Source: JBGTLW01 sp041743835
GTDB lineage: Bacteria > Planctomycetota > Phycisphaerae > Phycisphaerales > Phycisphaeraceae
Length of the DNA stretch: 10,777 nucleotides
Assembly (NCBI GenBank): GCA_041743835.1
Contig: JBGTLW010000105.1
Coordinates: 1 to 10,777, forward strand
Direction of reading: 5' to 3'
Both the position numbers and the translations under genes were made by a program. Positions 1-5,396 of the stretch are shown piece after piece. The stretch's first letter is position 1; each line of letters begins with the position of its first letter. A model generated the notes under the pieces. The model was not told the DNA's origin. It was given only the letters and a program-made list of their open reading frames with translations, and did not search any database.

Positions 1-146
1 ACCCCCTCCGGGGTCCGGCTTCCGGGTTCGGCTTCCGGGGTCCAATGTCGGTAGCGGCCGCGCACGGGCCTTCGTGATGTCATCGGCACAATCGCCTACC
101 CCGTTAACCGGCCCAAACCCGGCTAAGACGGTACACTCTGCCGATC
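1..146. other. Upstream gap with a 13-bp tandem repeat
   Basis: No gene could be supported here. Positions 14-39 hold two tandem copies of a 13-bp unit ending GGCTTCCGGG, differing by one base (TCC against TTC at the start) and flanked on both sides by CCGGGGTCC or similar. One plus-strand frame is open into the next gene, but it is an out-of-frame shadow of the lipoprotein. The end or start of an outside gene at the left edge cannot be told from this stretch. Confidence 0.4.
132..137 (+). promoter_or_regulatory. Candidate -10 box TACACT of the lipoprotein gene
   Basis: TACACT ends nine bases before the ATG at 147. A start of transcription about seven bases downstream would leave a leader of only a few bases. 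No convincing -35 box at normal spacing was found. The call rests on the same arrangement recurring before other genes in the window. Confidence 0.4.
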
Positions 147-842
147 ATGCGTTGGCCTTTCCACCTGCCTTGTCTTTGGGTTGCCCTGGCGTGCCTGGGC
201 GCTGTCGGCTGCGCGTCGCCACAGCCGGTGACCCCGTCGGAGCGGCTGGTGGCCGCGTCCGACTACGACGCGGTGTACGACGCGGCAGAAGCCGTGCTGC
301 GCGACCGCGGGTTCAAGCGAGACCGGCGGGACTACCGCTTCGGCGTGGTGCAGTCCCGGCCACAGGGAGCCGCAACGCTTGCGGAGGTCTGGCGTCCCAA
401 TAACGTGACGCTGGGTGCCGCGCTCGACAGCACACTCAACGACCACCGCCGGACAGTCACCGTCACGCTCGAACCGCTGGACGCCTCGGAGCCCGTGCTG
501 GAGTTGCTCAGCGCACTGGACCCGGAATCCCCCCCGGAATCCCCCCCGGAAGTTCCCTCGGAAGCCCGGGAATCAGCCCAGGAGTTAGATGTCGCAACGC
601 AGGGCACGTCCCCGGCCGCGGCGTATCGGCTGGGTGTCGAGGTGCAGATTGAACGCCGGCAATCGCCCAACCGCCGCGTCGGTGGCGGGGTGCGGGGCCA
701 GGTGTTCACATCGCTGACCCGCACGCCGATCGAGTTGCAGCGCAGGGGCATCCCCGGCGACTACTGGCAACCCATCGGCCGCGACCCCGCACTCGAACAA
801 CAAATCGCGCGGGAGATCCTTAACCGCGTGGTGCCTCAGTAA
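147..842 (+). CDS. Predicted lipoprotein of unknown function
   Basis: The family was not recognised. The 231-residue product starts with a signal peptide: a basic Arg at position 2, a hydrophobic stretch from about 7 to 20, and a lipobox-like Ala-Val-Gly-Cys with the cysteine at residue 22. It is therefore probably exported and lipid-anchored. The mature part has an alpha/beta-looking segment (about 35-110), then an acidic, Pro/Ser/Glu-rich linker (about 118-145) containing a perfect ESPP duplication. A C-terminal part carries QIERRQSPNRRVGGG and ends in a short helix. The repeated segment YDAVYDAAEAVLRDRGF resembles the start of small periplasmic lipoproteins that assemble on the outer membrane, but this is only an impression. 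The ATG at 147 is chosen because the signal peptide begins there; no Shine-Dalgarno is visible. The gene stands alone, with a repeat-filled gap after it. Confidence 0.75.
   Translation: MRWPFHLPCLWVALACLGAVGCASPQPVTPSERLVAASDYDAVYDAAEAVLRDRGFKRDRRDYRFGVVQSRPQGAATLAEVWRPNNVTLGAALDSTLNDHRRTVTVTLEPLDASEPVLELLSALDPESPPESPPEVPSEARESAQELDVATQGTSPAAAYRLGVEVQIERRQSPNRRVGGGVRGQVFTSLTRTPIELQRRGIPGDYWQPIGRDPALEQQIAREILNRVVPQ
524..551 (+). repeat. 12-bp tandem repeat with two C7 tracts inside the lipoprotein gene
   Basis: The unit GGAATCCCCCCC occurs twice in tandem (524-535 and 536-547) followed by GGAA. It encodes ESPP-ESPP-E in the linker of the lipoprotein. Copy-number change by one unit would keep the frame, whereas slippage within a C7 run would break it. 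Confidence 0.8.
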
Positions 843-859
843 CCGCGGGTATGTTTTGT

Positions 860-910
860 CAGAGCCGCCTCGTCCCCGAGGCGGACCGGCGCGGGGACGC
901 GGCGGCTCTG
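860..910. repeat. R1 palindromic repeat, copy 1
   Basis: Two 19-base arms (860-878 and 892-910) pair with a single mismatch; the outer ends are CAGAGCCGCC and GGCGGCTCTG. The 13-base middle begins with AGGCGG, which can also fold back on the left arm. Both this copy and copy 3 are followed directly by TGAAGGC. A near-identical element lies at 3535-3585 and a half copy at 1064-1088. Confidence 0.85.
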
Positions 911-942
911 TGAAGGCGCACATCGGCACACCCGAGAAAGGC

Positions 943-1052
943 AACCGCTTACTTACGTGCGCGGCTCTTTGAAGGCAACAAAGGCACCCGCTCCCTTACG
1001 GTCGCGGCTCGTGGGTACGCCTTGAACGAGCCGCGCACGTAAGTAAGCGGTT
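943..1052. repeat. Perfect 25-bp inverted repeat enclosing an R2 copy
   Basis: Positions 943-967 and 1028-1052 are exact reverse complements over 25 bases; the arm includes CGCTTACTTACGTGCGCGG. The 60 bases between them contain further pairing (AAGGC-ACCC at 981-989 with GGGT-AC-GCCTT at 1013-1023). They also contain a minus-oriented copy of the R2 repeat at 988-1012. The whole 110-base element could form one almost continuous hairpin or cruciform. Confidence 0.85.
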
Positions 1053-1063
1053 CCCTCCGCCAT

Positions 1064-1111
1064 CAGAGCCGCCTCGTCCCCGAGGCGGGCCGGCGGGCGT
1101 AGCTCGCCGGC
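1064..1111. repeat. Half copy of R1 followed by a second hairpin
   Basis: Positions 1064-1088 match the left half of R1 and fold by themselves: CCGCCTCG, loop TCCC, CGAGGCGG (1069-1088). The right arm of R1 is missing. In its place sits a different hairpin (1089-1111) with a 10-bp stem, GCCGGCGGGC pairing with GCTCGCCGGC with one G-T pair, and the loop GTA. Confidence 0.75.
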
Positions 1112-1166
1112 TATTGCAAGCCACAGCCTTGGGTCACTGCCCCGCCACGTGGTCGCTGCGATCGCC

Positions 1167-1172
1167 TAGAAT
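1167..1172 (+). promoter_or_regulatory. Candidate -10 box TAGAAT of mqnD
   Basis: TAGAAT ends six bases before the mqnD ATG at 1179. Initiation at the usual distance would fall on or next to the start codon, giving a leaderless mRNA. No Shine-Dalgarno lies before this ATG. No clear -35 box is visible. Confidence 0.5.
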
Positions 1173-1178
1173 CTTCTT

Positions 1179-2105
1179 ATGACTACAGCCTCCACCGACC
1201 GGCAGACACTCCGCATCGGGCACAGCCCGGACCCCGACGACGCGTTCATGTGGTGGCCGCTCGCCAACTTCGTGGCGCCGGACGGCACGCAGCTTGCGCC
1301 GCAGATCGACACCGGGCCGTATGACTTCGAGCATATTCTGGAGGACATCCAGTCGCTCAACGTCCGCTCGCTCAAGGGCGAGTTGGAGATCACCGCGATC
1401 TCGATCCACCAGTACCCCTACGTGGCGGACAAGTACGCGCTGACTTCCTGTGGCTCGTCGATGGGCGATAACTACGGCCCGATGATCGTCGCCAAGCCCG
1501 GCACGATGCACTGCCCCGGCTGCCTCAAGGGCAAGAAGCTCGCCATCCCCGGCGAACGCACCACCGCGTGGCTGGCGTGTCAGATTTTGCTGGCTGAGCA
1601 TGGCCTTTCCAAGGACGATGTGGACTGGTCGTTTGTGATGTTCGACGACATCCTCAATGTCGTGGAGTCGGGCCAGTACGACGCGGGGCTGATCATCCAC
1701 GAGGGCCAGATCACCTATCAGAACCAGGGCCTGACGGTGCTGGCCGACCTCGGCTCGTGGTGGACGGCTTCGCGGAAGCTGCCCCTGCCGTTGGGCGGGA
1801 ACTGCATCCGCCGCGACTTCATCCAGGCCGGCGAGGCGGGGGCGATCTGCCGCATCCTGCTCAACTCCATCCGCCACGCGCTGGACCACCGCGAGGAGGC
1901 GGTGGCGTTTGCGCTCAATTACGCGCGTGATATGGAGGTGGATTTGGCGGACCGCTTTGTGGGGATGTACGTGAACGATTGGACGCTGGACTACGGCGAC
2001 ACCGGCCGGGCCGCGGTGCAGCAGTTGTTGGCGGAGGGTGTCGCGGCCGGTATCATCCCCGCCTTGCCGGGCGACGGCGTGGTGGACTTCATCGACCCGG
2101 CGTGA
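1179..2105 (+). CDS. mqnD: 1,4-dihydroxy-6-naphthoate synthase, MqnA/MqnD family
   Basis: MqnD converts cyclic dehypoxanthinyl futalosine to 1,4-dihydroxy-6-naphthoate in the cytoplasmic futalosine route to menaquinone. The 308-residue length fits this periplasmic-binding-protein-like fold. The N-terminus has HSPDPDDAFMWW (15-26), the counterpart of SPCPNDTF in classical MqnD. DIQSLN and the following EITAISIHQYPYV fit the family, as does GKKLAIPGERTTAWL. IIHEGQITYQ carries the histidine (His174) expected for catalysis in MqnD, followed by ADLGSWW and LPLPLGG, also typical. MqnA is the main alternative; the HEG-TYQ motif favours MqnD. An unusual CPGC motif sits at 112-115. The gene is probably first in an operon with the next two membrane-protein genes, because the gaps are only 28 and 9 bases. 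The other mqn genes are not in the window. Confidence 0.85.
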   Translation: MTTASTDRQTLRIGHSPDPDDAFMWWPLANFVAPDGTQLAPQIDTGPYDFEHILEDIQSLNVRSLKGELEITAISIHQYPYVADKYALTSCGSSMGDNYGPMIVAKPGTMHCPGCLKGKKLAIPGERTTAWLACQILLAEHGLSKDDVDWSFVMFDDILNVVESGQYDAGLIIHEGQITYQNQGLTVLADLGSWWTASRKLPLPLGGNCIRRDFIQAGEAGAICRILLNSIRHALDHREEAVAFALNYARDMEVDLADRFVGMYVNDWTLDYGDTGRAAVQQLLAEGVAAGIIPALPGDGVVDFIDPA

Positions 2106-2133
2106 GCTGGGCAAACCCCGAGGGTTGGGATTC

Positions 2134-2691
2134 ATGCAAAAGCGGCCGACATCGATCCTTGTGTTCGGCATCCTGCACATCGTCTTCGGTGTGCTGGGGC
2201 TTTGTGGCACGGTCATCAGTGCCGCGGTCTTCGCAATCCCCAATGATGGGGCCGACCCCGTCATCACGGCGATGCACGAGTCGGAGCCCTATCGTCTCTA
2301 CCTCATCGCGTCGATCCCGCTGGGTGTGATTGCGACGGCGGCGCTGCTCGCGGCCGGGATCGGGCTGCTGAACAACAAGCCCTGGTCTCGCCCGCTCTCT
2401 AACTTCTATGCGTGGTACGTCATCGTGTTGACGGTGGTGTCGGTGGGGGTCAACATGGTGGTGCTGGTACTGCCCGCGTTTGAGGCGCTTGACGGGCCGC
2501 TGACCCCCGAGAACGCGGGCGAGTTGGGCGGGACGTTGGGGGGTGTGTGCGGGTCGTTCCTTGGGTTGGCGTACCCGATCTGTGTGTTGTTTTTTCTGAA
2601 CCGTGAGGTGGTGAAAAACTGGCTGTCTTCGGATCGGCCGGAGTATGCGGATTCGTTTGCCGGGCCTGTCATCGAGCCTTGGGATCGTTAA
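2134..2691 (+). CDS. Four-helix membrane protein, unknown function
   Basis: The family was not recognised. The 185-residue product has four strongly hydrophobic segments at about 6-34, 52-75, 88-112 and 134-158. A soluble loop lies between helices 1 and 2 (NDGADPVITAMHESEPYR). Another, between helices 3 and 4, includes PLTPENAGELGGTLGG. The short C-terminal tail is probably cytoplasmic. It resembles small planctomycete inner-membrane proteins that share only topology. The ATG at 2134 is preferred: it directly precedes the first helix and has GAGGG nine bases upstream, while an in-frame ATG at 2038 would overlap mqnD by 68 bases and add a non-hydrophobic extension. It lies 28 bases after mqnD and nine bases before the next gene, so it is probably co-transcribed with both. 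Confidence 0.7.
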   Translation: MQKRPTSILVFGILHIVFGVLGLCGTVISAAVFAIPNDGADPVITAMHESEPYRLYLIASIPLGVIATAALLAAGIGLLNNKPWSRPLSNFYAWYVIVLTVVSVGVNMVVLVLPAFEALDGPLTPENAGELGGTLGGVCGSFLGLAYPICVLFFLNREVVKNWLSSDRPEYADSFAGPVIEPWDR

Positions 2692-2700
2692 GATATCGTG

Positions 2701-3483
2701 ATGGACAATCAGCCTCAACGATCGGGCTTCTTTCGGACTCACCTGCACCCCGCTGGGGTTTTCGACCTGCACTGGTTGTGGACGGTGGTGCTGCCGGGGA
2801 TTCTGTGGCCGCTGATGATGATCGGTGCGATGGTTCCCGGGCTTCGGCCGGCGTACCACTTCATGATCCGCAAGGAGGGCGGGGTCGAGTGGTTCGGCGT
2901 GCAGTTCCTGCTGATGGGCGTGGCTGCGGGGCTGGTGATCGTGTTCCGCTACAGCAAGCTCCTGCCCGCCAAGTGGCTGGTGGGCTGGTTCGCGTTCATG
3001 ACCTTTGGCATGTTCGTGCTGGCGGGTGAGGAGATGAGTTGGGGCCAGCACCTGGGCCTGTGGGATCACGATAAGGCGGTGGCTCTGCTGGGCGATCTTA
3101 ACGACCAGCAGGAGACCAACTTCCACAACATGTCCAACGCGCTGGATCAGTTGCCGACCTACGCGGTGATGGCTGCGACGCTTGTGGGGTGTGTGCTCAA
3201 CCCGTTTTATCTGCGTCGGCGGGGCGAGCGGCTGGGGCCGGAGAACCCCGGCTACTGGTTCTGGCCGACGCCCGCGTGCTTTGTCGCGGCGCTGGGCGTG
3301 CTGCTGATCACCTGGCCGCGGCGCATCCGCATCTGGGCCGGTGGCGACATCCCCACCGAGGTCACCTCGCTGTGGCGGCACTCGGAACTCAACGAGTGCT
3401 ACATCGCGCTGATGTTTTTCATGTACATCGGCTCGGTCTTCTGTCGCCTCCGCACGCTCGACGGCCAACCCCGGCTGGGCTGA
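2701..3483 (+). CDS. Six-helix membrane protein with EEMSWGQ and HN motifs
   Basis: The function is unknown. The 260-residue product has about six membrane segments (near 24-44, 65-82, 89-108, 150-165, 190-205, 233-248). After the third helix comes GEEMSWGQHLG, with Glu110, Glu111, Trp114 and Gln116, then NDQQETNFHN (134-143) with Asn134, Glu138, His142 and Asn143. I recall the pattern EE-x-SWGQ followed by N-x-Q-x-E-x-N-x-HN from uncharacterised bacterial membrane proteins. The clustered acidic, amide and histidine side chains at a membrane face could bind a metal or form an active site, but this is inference. The start is the ATG at 2701; a GTG directly before it is an equally possible in-frame start that changes one residue. 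The gene closes the mqnD operon and is followed by a repeat nest. Confidence 0.75.
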   Translation: MDNQPQRSGFFRTHLHPAGVFDLHWLWTVVLPGILWPLMMIGAMVPGLRPAYHFMIRKEGGVEWFGVQFLLMGVAAGLVIVFRYSKLLPAKWLVGWFAFMTFGMFVLAGEEMSWGQHLGLWDHDKAVALLGDLNDQQETNFHNMSNALDQLPTYAVMAATLVGCVLNPFYLRRRGERLGPENPGYWFWPTPACFVAALGVLLITWPRRIRIWAGGDIPTEVTSLWRHSELNECYIALMFFMYIGSVFCRLRTLDGQPRLG

Positions 3484-3494
3484 CACGCCCCAAC

Positions 3495-3627
3495 AGAGCC
3501 GCGACCGCGAGGGAGCGGTTTCCCCCCAATTCAGCAGAGCCGCCTCGTCCCCGAGGCGGTCCGCCGCGGGGACGCGGCGGCTCTGTGAAGGCAAGGGAAA
3601 CACGCTCCCTCACGGTCGCGGCTCGTT
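3495..3627. repeat. Nested repeat: R2, R1 hairpin, inverted R2
   Basis: R2 runs in plus orientation at 3495-3520, beginning AGAGCCGCGACCG and ending AGGGAGCGG. A full R1 hairpin follows at 3535-3585, with arms 3535-3553 and 3567-3585. An R2 copy in minus orientation ends the block at 3603-3627. The outer R2 copies pair with each other, so the element is a palindrome within a palindrome. It lies 12 bases beyond the stop codon of the membrane-protein gene and may help end its transcript. Confidence 0.85.
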
Positions 3628-3631
3628 AATT

Positions 3632-3770
3632 CCACACGCTTGCGGGGCGTGGCCCGGAAAACCGGGGTGTGGGGGTATATACCATGCAAAAAAAAGCTTC
3701 CCTCCGCGCGGGCGGCGCGTTATCCTTAACGCGGGCGAGCATCATCTCAACCGCCCCGGGCGATCGCCCG
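3632..3770. promoter_or_regulatory. Cluster of palindromes before the CBS-domain gene
   Basis: Four structures lie in 140 bases. CCCGG-AAAA-CCGGG (3652-3665) sits inside flanking CCACAC and GTGTGG. GGTATATACC (3674-3683) is a perfect 10-bp palindrome. CGCGTTA-TCCT-TAACGCG (3716-3733) is a 7-bp stem. CGGGCGATCGCCCG (3757-3770) is a perfect 14-bp palindrome. They could be operators for dimeric regulators or parts of a structured leader. No known riboswitch was recognised. Confidence 0.45.
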
Positions 3771-3787
3771 AACGGATCAGGATCGGC

Positions 3788-3815
3788 TTGACGCATTGTC
3801 ATCGCTGCCTAAAGA
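3788..3815 (+). promoter_or_regulatory. Weak candidate promoter of the CBS gene
   Basis: TTGACG at 3788-3793 is followed after 16 bases by TAAAGA at 3810-3815, a poor -10. Initiation there would leave too little leader to include the Shine-Dalgarno, so a promoter further upstream, for example at TATATA (3676-3681), is just as plausible. Confidence 0.25.
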
Positions 3816-3827
3816 AAGGAAAAACAC

Positions 3828-4268
3828 ATGCCCCGAGTTGTTGACGTCCTACGGCACAAAGGCTCCGCCGTGATGACCATCGGCCCAGACGCCCGCGCGA
3901 TTGATGCGGCCCTGCTCATGAACGAGCACAAGATCGGCGCGCTGGTCGTGCTCGATGTCGGCCAGATCGTCGGCATCATCTCCGAGCGGGACATGATGCG
4001 GCGGGTCGTCGCGGAGCGGAAAGACCCCGAGGCGGTCCCGGTCCACGAAGTCATGACCCGGCCCGTCATCACCTGCCAGCCCGAGGCTACCCTCGACGAG
4101 GCCCGGCGGACCTTCCAGACCCGACGCATCCGCCACCTGCCAGTGGTCGATGAACACGGCGGGCTTGAAGGACTCATCTCCATCGGCGATCTCAACGCGT
4201 GGGAGCTCAACGGCCAGGAAGTGGAGATCCAGTACCTCCACGAGTACATCTACGGCAACGTCGCATGA
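3828..4268 (+). CDS. Stand-alone protein with two CBS domains
   Basis: The 146-residue cytoplasmic protein consists of a CBS pair and little else. CBS 1 spans about 7-62 and ends with the typical GIISERDMMRRVV. CBS 2 spans about 72-130 with VMTRPVITCQPEATLDEA, then RIRHLPVVDEHGGLEGLISIGDL. Such Bateman modules bind adenine nucleotides or similar ligands and regulate a partner; which partner applies here is not known. The acidic tail (EVEIQYLHEYIYGNVA) is common in this small-protein group. The start is firm: AAAGGA lies eight bases before the ATG at 3828. It is a single gene, preceded by a palindrome-rich leader and followed by a hairpin overlapping its stop codon. Confidence 0.9.
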   Translation: MPRVVDVLRHKGSAVMTIGPDARAIDAALLMNEHKIGALVVLDVGQIVGIISERDMMRRVVAERKDPEAVPVHEVMTRPVITCQPEATLDEARRTFQTRRIRHLPVVDEHGGLEGLISIGDLNAWELNGQEVEIQYLHEYIYGNVA

Positions 4269-4288
4269 CGCGAGCCGTCGGCTCATGC
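4263..4288. terminator. Hairpin overlapping the stop codon of the CBS gene
   Basis: GAGCC-GTC-GGCTC (4272-4284) is a 5-bp stem. The flanking GCAT (4263-4266) and ATGC (4285-4288) can extend it with a bulge. The left side includes the TGA stop (4266-4268). No T-run follows, so a role in termination or mRNA stability is only tentative. Confidence 0.35.
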
Positions 4289-4348
4289 AGCATGGATGAG
4301 CACAAGCGCCAATGAGAGGGTGAGAAACACGGCCCTCCGATGACGACG

Positions 4349-4413
4349 GGGGTTGTCTCGAAACCCACGGCCAACACGCGCCGGTCCGGGGGTTCACGCG
4401 AGAGACAACCGCC
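4349..4413. repeat. Inverted repeat in the gap before the NfeD-like gene
   Basis: GGTTGTCTC (4351-4359) is perfectly complementary to GAGACAACC (4402-4410), and the flanking GG and CC add two pairs after a bulge. The 42 bases between can pair partly (AAACCC with GGGTT). A separate small hairpin follows at once: GGGGAT-TTTGT-ATCCCC (4424-4440). The rest of the 289-base gap (4269-4557) shows no gene. Confidence 0.5.
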
Positions 4414-4519
4414 CGCCGATCGGGGGGATTTTGTATCCCCGCCACCCCATCCCAACCAAAGACAGATGCCCTCACTCCGAGCCTTCGTGGTGATGCATAT
4501 GACTTGCGGCAGCAAGCGT

Positions 4520-4528
4520 TGTTACACT
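4520..4528 (+). promoter_or_regulatory. Candidate extended -10 promoter of the NfeD-like gene
   Basis: TGTTACACT has the form TG-n-TACACT, an extended -10 element, and ends 29 bases before the ATG at 4558. That distance leaves room for the Shine-Dalgarno GGGAG at 4544-4548. The -35 region is not clear. Confidence 0.45.
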
Positions 4529-4557
4529 GCACGCACACCATTCGGGAGAGCCGCCTC

Positions 4558-5226
4558 ATGCCAGCCCTCATGCACGCCCAACACAGCATCGATGCCGCGT
4601 GGCTGGCCTTCTCGCTGGACCCCAAGCTCTGGTCCCTGCTGATCGACCTCCCCGCCCTGTTCGACATCGGGGCGGACGTCGTGGTGTATCTCGCGTTTGC
4701 CGTCGTCGGCAGCCTGATCTTTATCTTCCGCCTGGCGTTGACGCTGTTCCTCGGCGCGGATGGCGATGTGGATATGGACTTCGGGGGCGATATCGATGTC
4801 GGCCACGGCGCGGGCTTCGGGCTGCTCTCCCTGTTCTCCATCACCGCCTTCATCATGGGCGCGGGGTGGGCGGGGCTGGCCGCCCGGCTGGAGTGGGGGC
4901 TGGGCCCGGTCCCCGCCGCGTTTTCTTCAGCGGGCATCGGCTTCACGCTCATGGTCCTCGCGTCCACCATGATGTTCGTCCTCCAACGCGCGGTCCACGT
5001 CGTCAAGATCGACCACCGCACGGCCGTCGGACGCACCGGCACCGCCTACCAGAACATCCCAGCCAGGGGCAAGGGCGTCGGCAAGGTCCGCGTCGTCGTC
5101 TCGTCGCAGTCCATGATCCTCCCGGCTGTCAGCACCGGCGACGCCATCGCGAGCTTTGCCTCGGTCCGCGTCCTCGAAGTCCGCGATGACAACACCCTGG
5201 TCGTCGAACCCACGGGTGATGGCTGA
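4558..5226 (+). CDS. YqiJ/NfeD-family membrane protein with OB fold
   Basis: The 222-residue protein partners flotillins in other bacteria, as YuaF does FloT in Bacillus and YqiJ does YqiK in E. coli; by analogy it acts in membrane microdomains. Membrane segments lie near 38-60 (DVVVYLAFAVVGSLIFIFRL), 83-100 and 113-138. Between the first two is an acidic stretch with DGDVDMDFGGDIDVGHGAGFG, typical of the YqiJ type. The C-terminal part (about 146-218) is the OB-like beta domain: GRTGTAYQNIPARGKGVGKV, followed by VRVLEVRDDNTLVVEP. The start at 4558 has a Shine-Dalgarno seven to nine bases upstream; an in-frame ATG at 4504 lies upstream of the candidate -10 and is unlikely. The flotillin gene follows after 170 bases. 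The assignment to the broad family is strong; a precise role is not. Confidence 0.85.
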   Translation: MPALMHAQHSIDAAWLAFSLDPKLWSLLIDLPALFDIGADVVVYLAFAVVGSLIFIFRLALTLFLGADGDVDMDFGGDIDVGHGAGFGLLSLFSITAFIMGAGWAGLAARLEWGLGPVPAAFSSAGIGFTLMVLASTMMFVLQRAVHVVKIDHRTAVGRTGTAYQNIPARGKGVGKVRVVVSSQSMILPAVSTGDAIASFASVRVLEVRDDNTLVVEPTGDG

Positions 5227-5396
5227 GCCGCGCGGGTTGCGGCCGCACGACCCGCGGCAAGGCCCCGGCCTCACGCCAGCCTCACGGGATTGACAAAACA
5301 TCCGCCCCGACTCGCAAACCCGCGACCCGACGACCCATTACACTGTGCCCACGTCGCCTTCGCCTTCTTTTCTCACCACCCTAGGGGGTACCGACC
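5227..5396. promoter_or_regulatory. Hairpin and possible second promoter between the NfeD-like gene and flotillin
   Basis: Just after the stop codon, CGCGGGT (5231-5237) pairs with ACCCGCG (5250-5256) around the palindrome TGCGGCCGCA. This hairpin could be a terminator or a partial one. TACACT at 5339-5344 is a candidate -10 box 52 bases before the flotillin ATG, leaving room for the Shine-Dalgarno AGGGGG (5383-5388). Flotillin may therefore have its own promoter in addition to read-through. Confidence 0.4.

Larger units (their letters stand above)
843..1178. other. 336-base gap packed with palindromic repeats
   Basis: No gene was seen. The stretch holds, in order, an R1 hairpin (860-910), a perfect long inverted repeat (943-1052) with an R2 copy in its loop, a truncated R1 hairpin (1064-1088) and another hairpin (1089-1111). 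It ends with the putative mqnD promoter. The hairpins lie between two co-directional genes and could also stop transcription from the lipoprotein gene, but no T-run follows them. Confidence 0.8.
3484..3827. other. Gap with repeat nest and palindrome-rich leader of the CBS gene
   Basis: No gene was seen. The first half (to about 3627) is a repeat nest. The second half is distinct: lower in GC, with an A8 run (3688-3695) and several short palindromes, listed separately. It probably holds the promoter and regulatory sites of the CBS-domain gene. Confidence 0.7.

Noticed and set aside
74..403. A 109-codon plus-strand open frame at the left end
   Set aside because: It overlaps the lipoprotein gene in another frame and encodes an Arg/Gly/Pro-rich sequence typical of a shadow frame.
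860..1111. CRISPR-like array
   Set aside because: The repeats are few, palindromic, in both orientations and irregularly spaced, and there are no cas genes.
1134..2267. A 377-codon open frame on the minus strand
   Set aside because: It is antisense to mqnD and lacks any known motif, while the plus strand encodes a full MqnD.
2089..3603. A 504-codon open frame on the minus strand
   Set aside because: It lies antisense to mqnD's end and two well-supported membrane-protein genes, encodes a His/Arg/Gln/Pro-rich sequence without domains and begins within the repeat nest. Long antisense frames are expected at this GC content.
3688..3733. Minus-strand terminator: hairpin followed by T8
   Set aside because: The T8 run is real on the minus strand, but no minus-strand gene reaches it and the nearest stem is not adjacent.
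3761..3768. HIP1-like octamer (cyanobacterial repeat)
   Set aside because: CGATCGCC is part of a longer palindrome, occurs as a single site here, and nothing else suggests a cyanobacterium.
5290..5295. TTGACA as a -35 box for flotillin
   Set aside because: It lies 43 bases before the candidate -10 TACACT, far from the usual 16-18, and no -10 box is found at the right distance.
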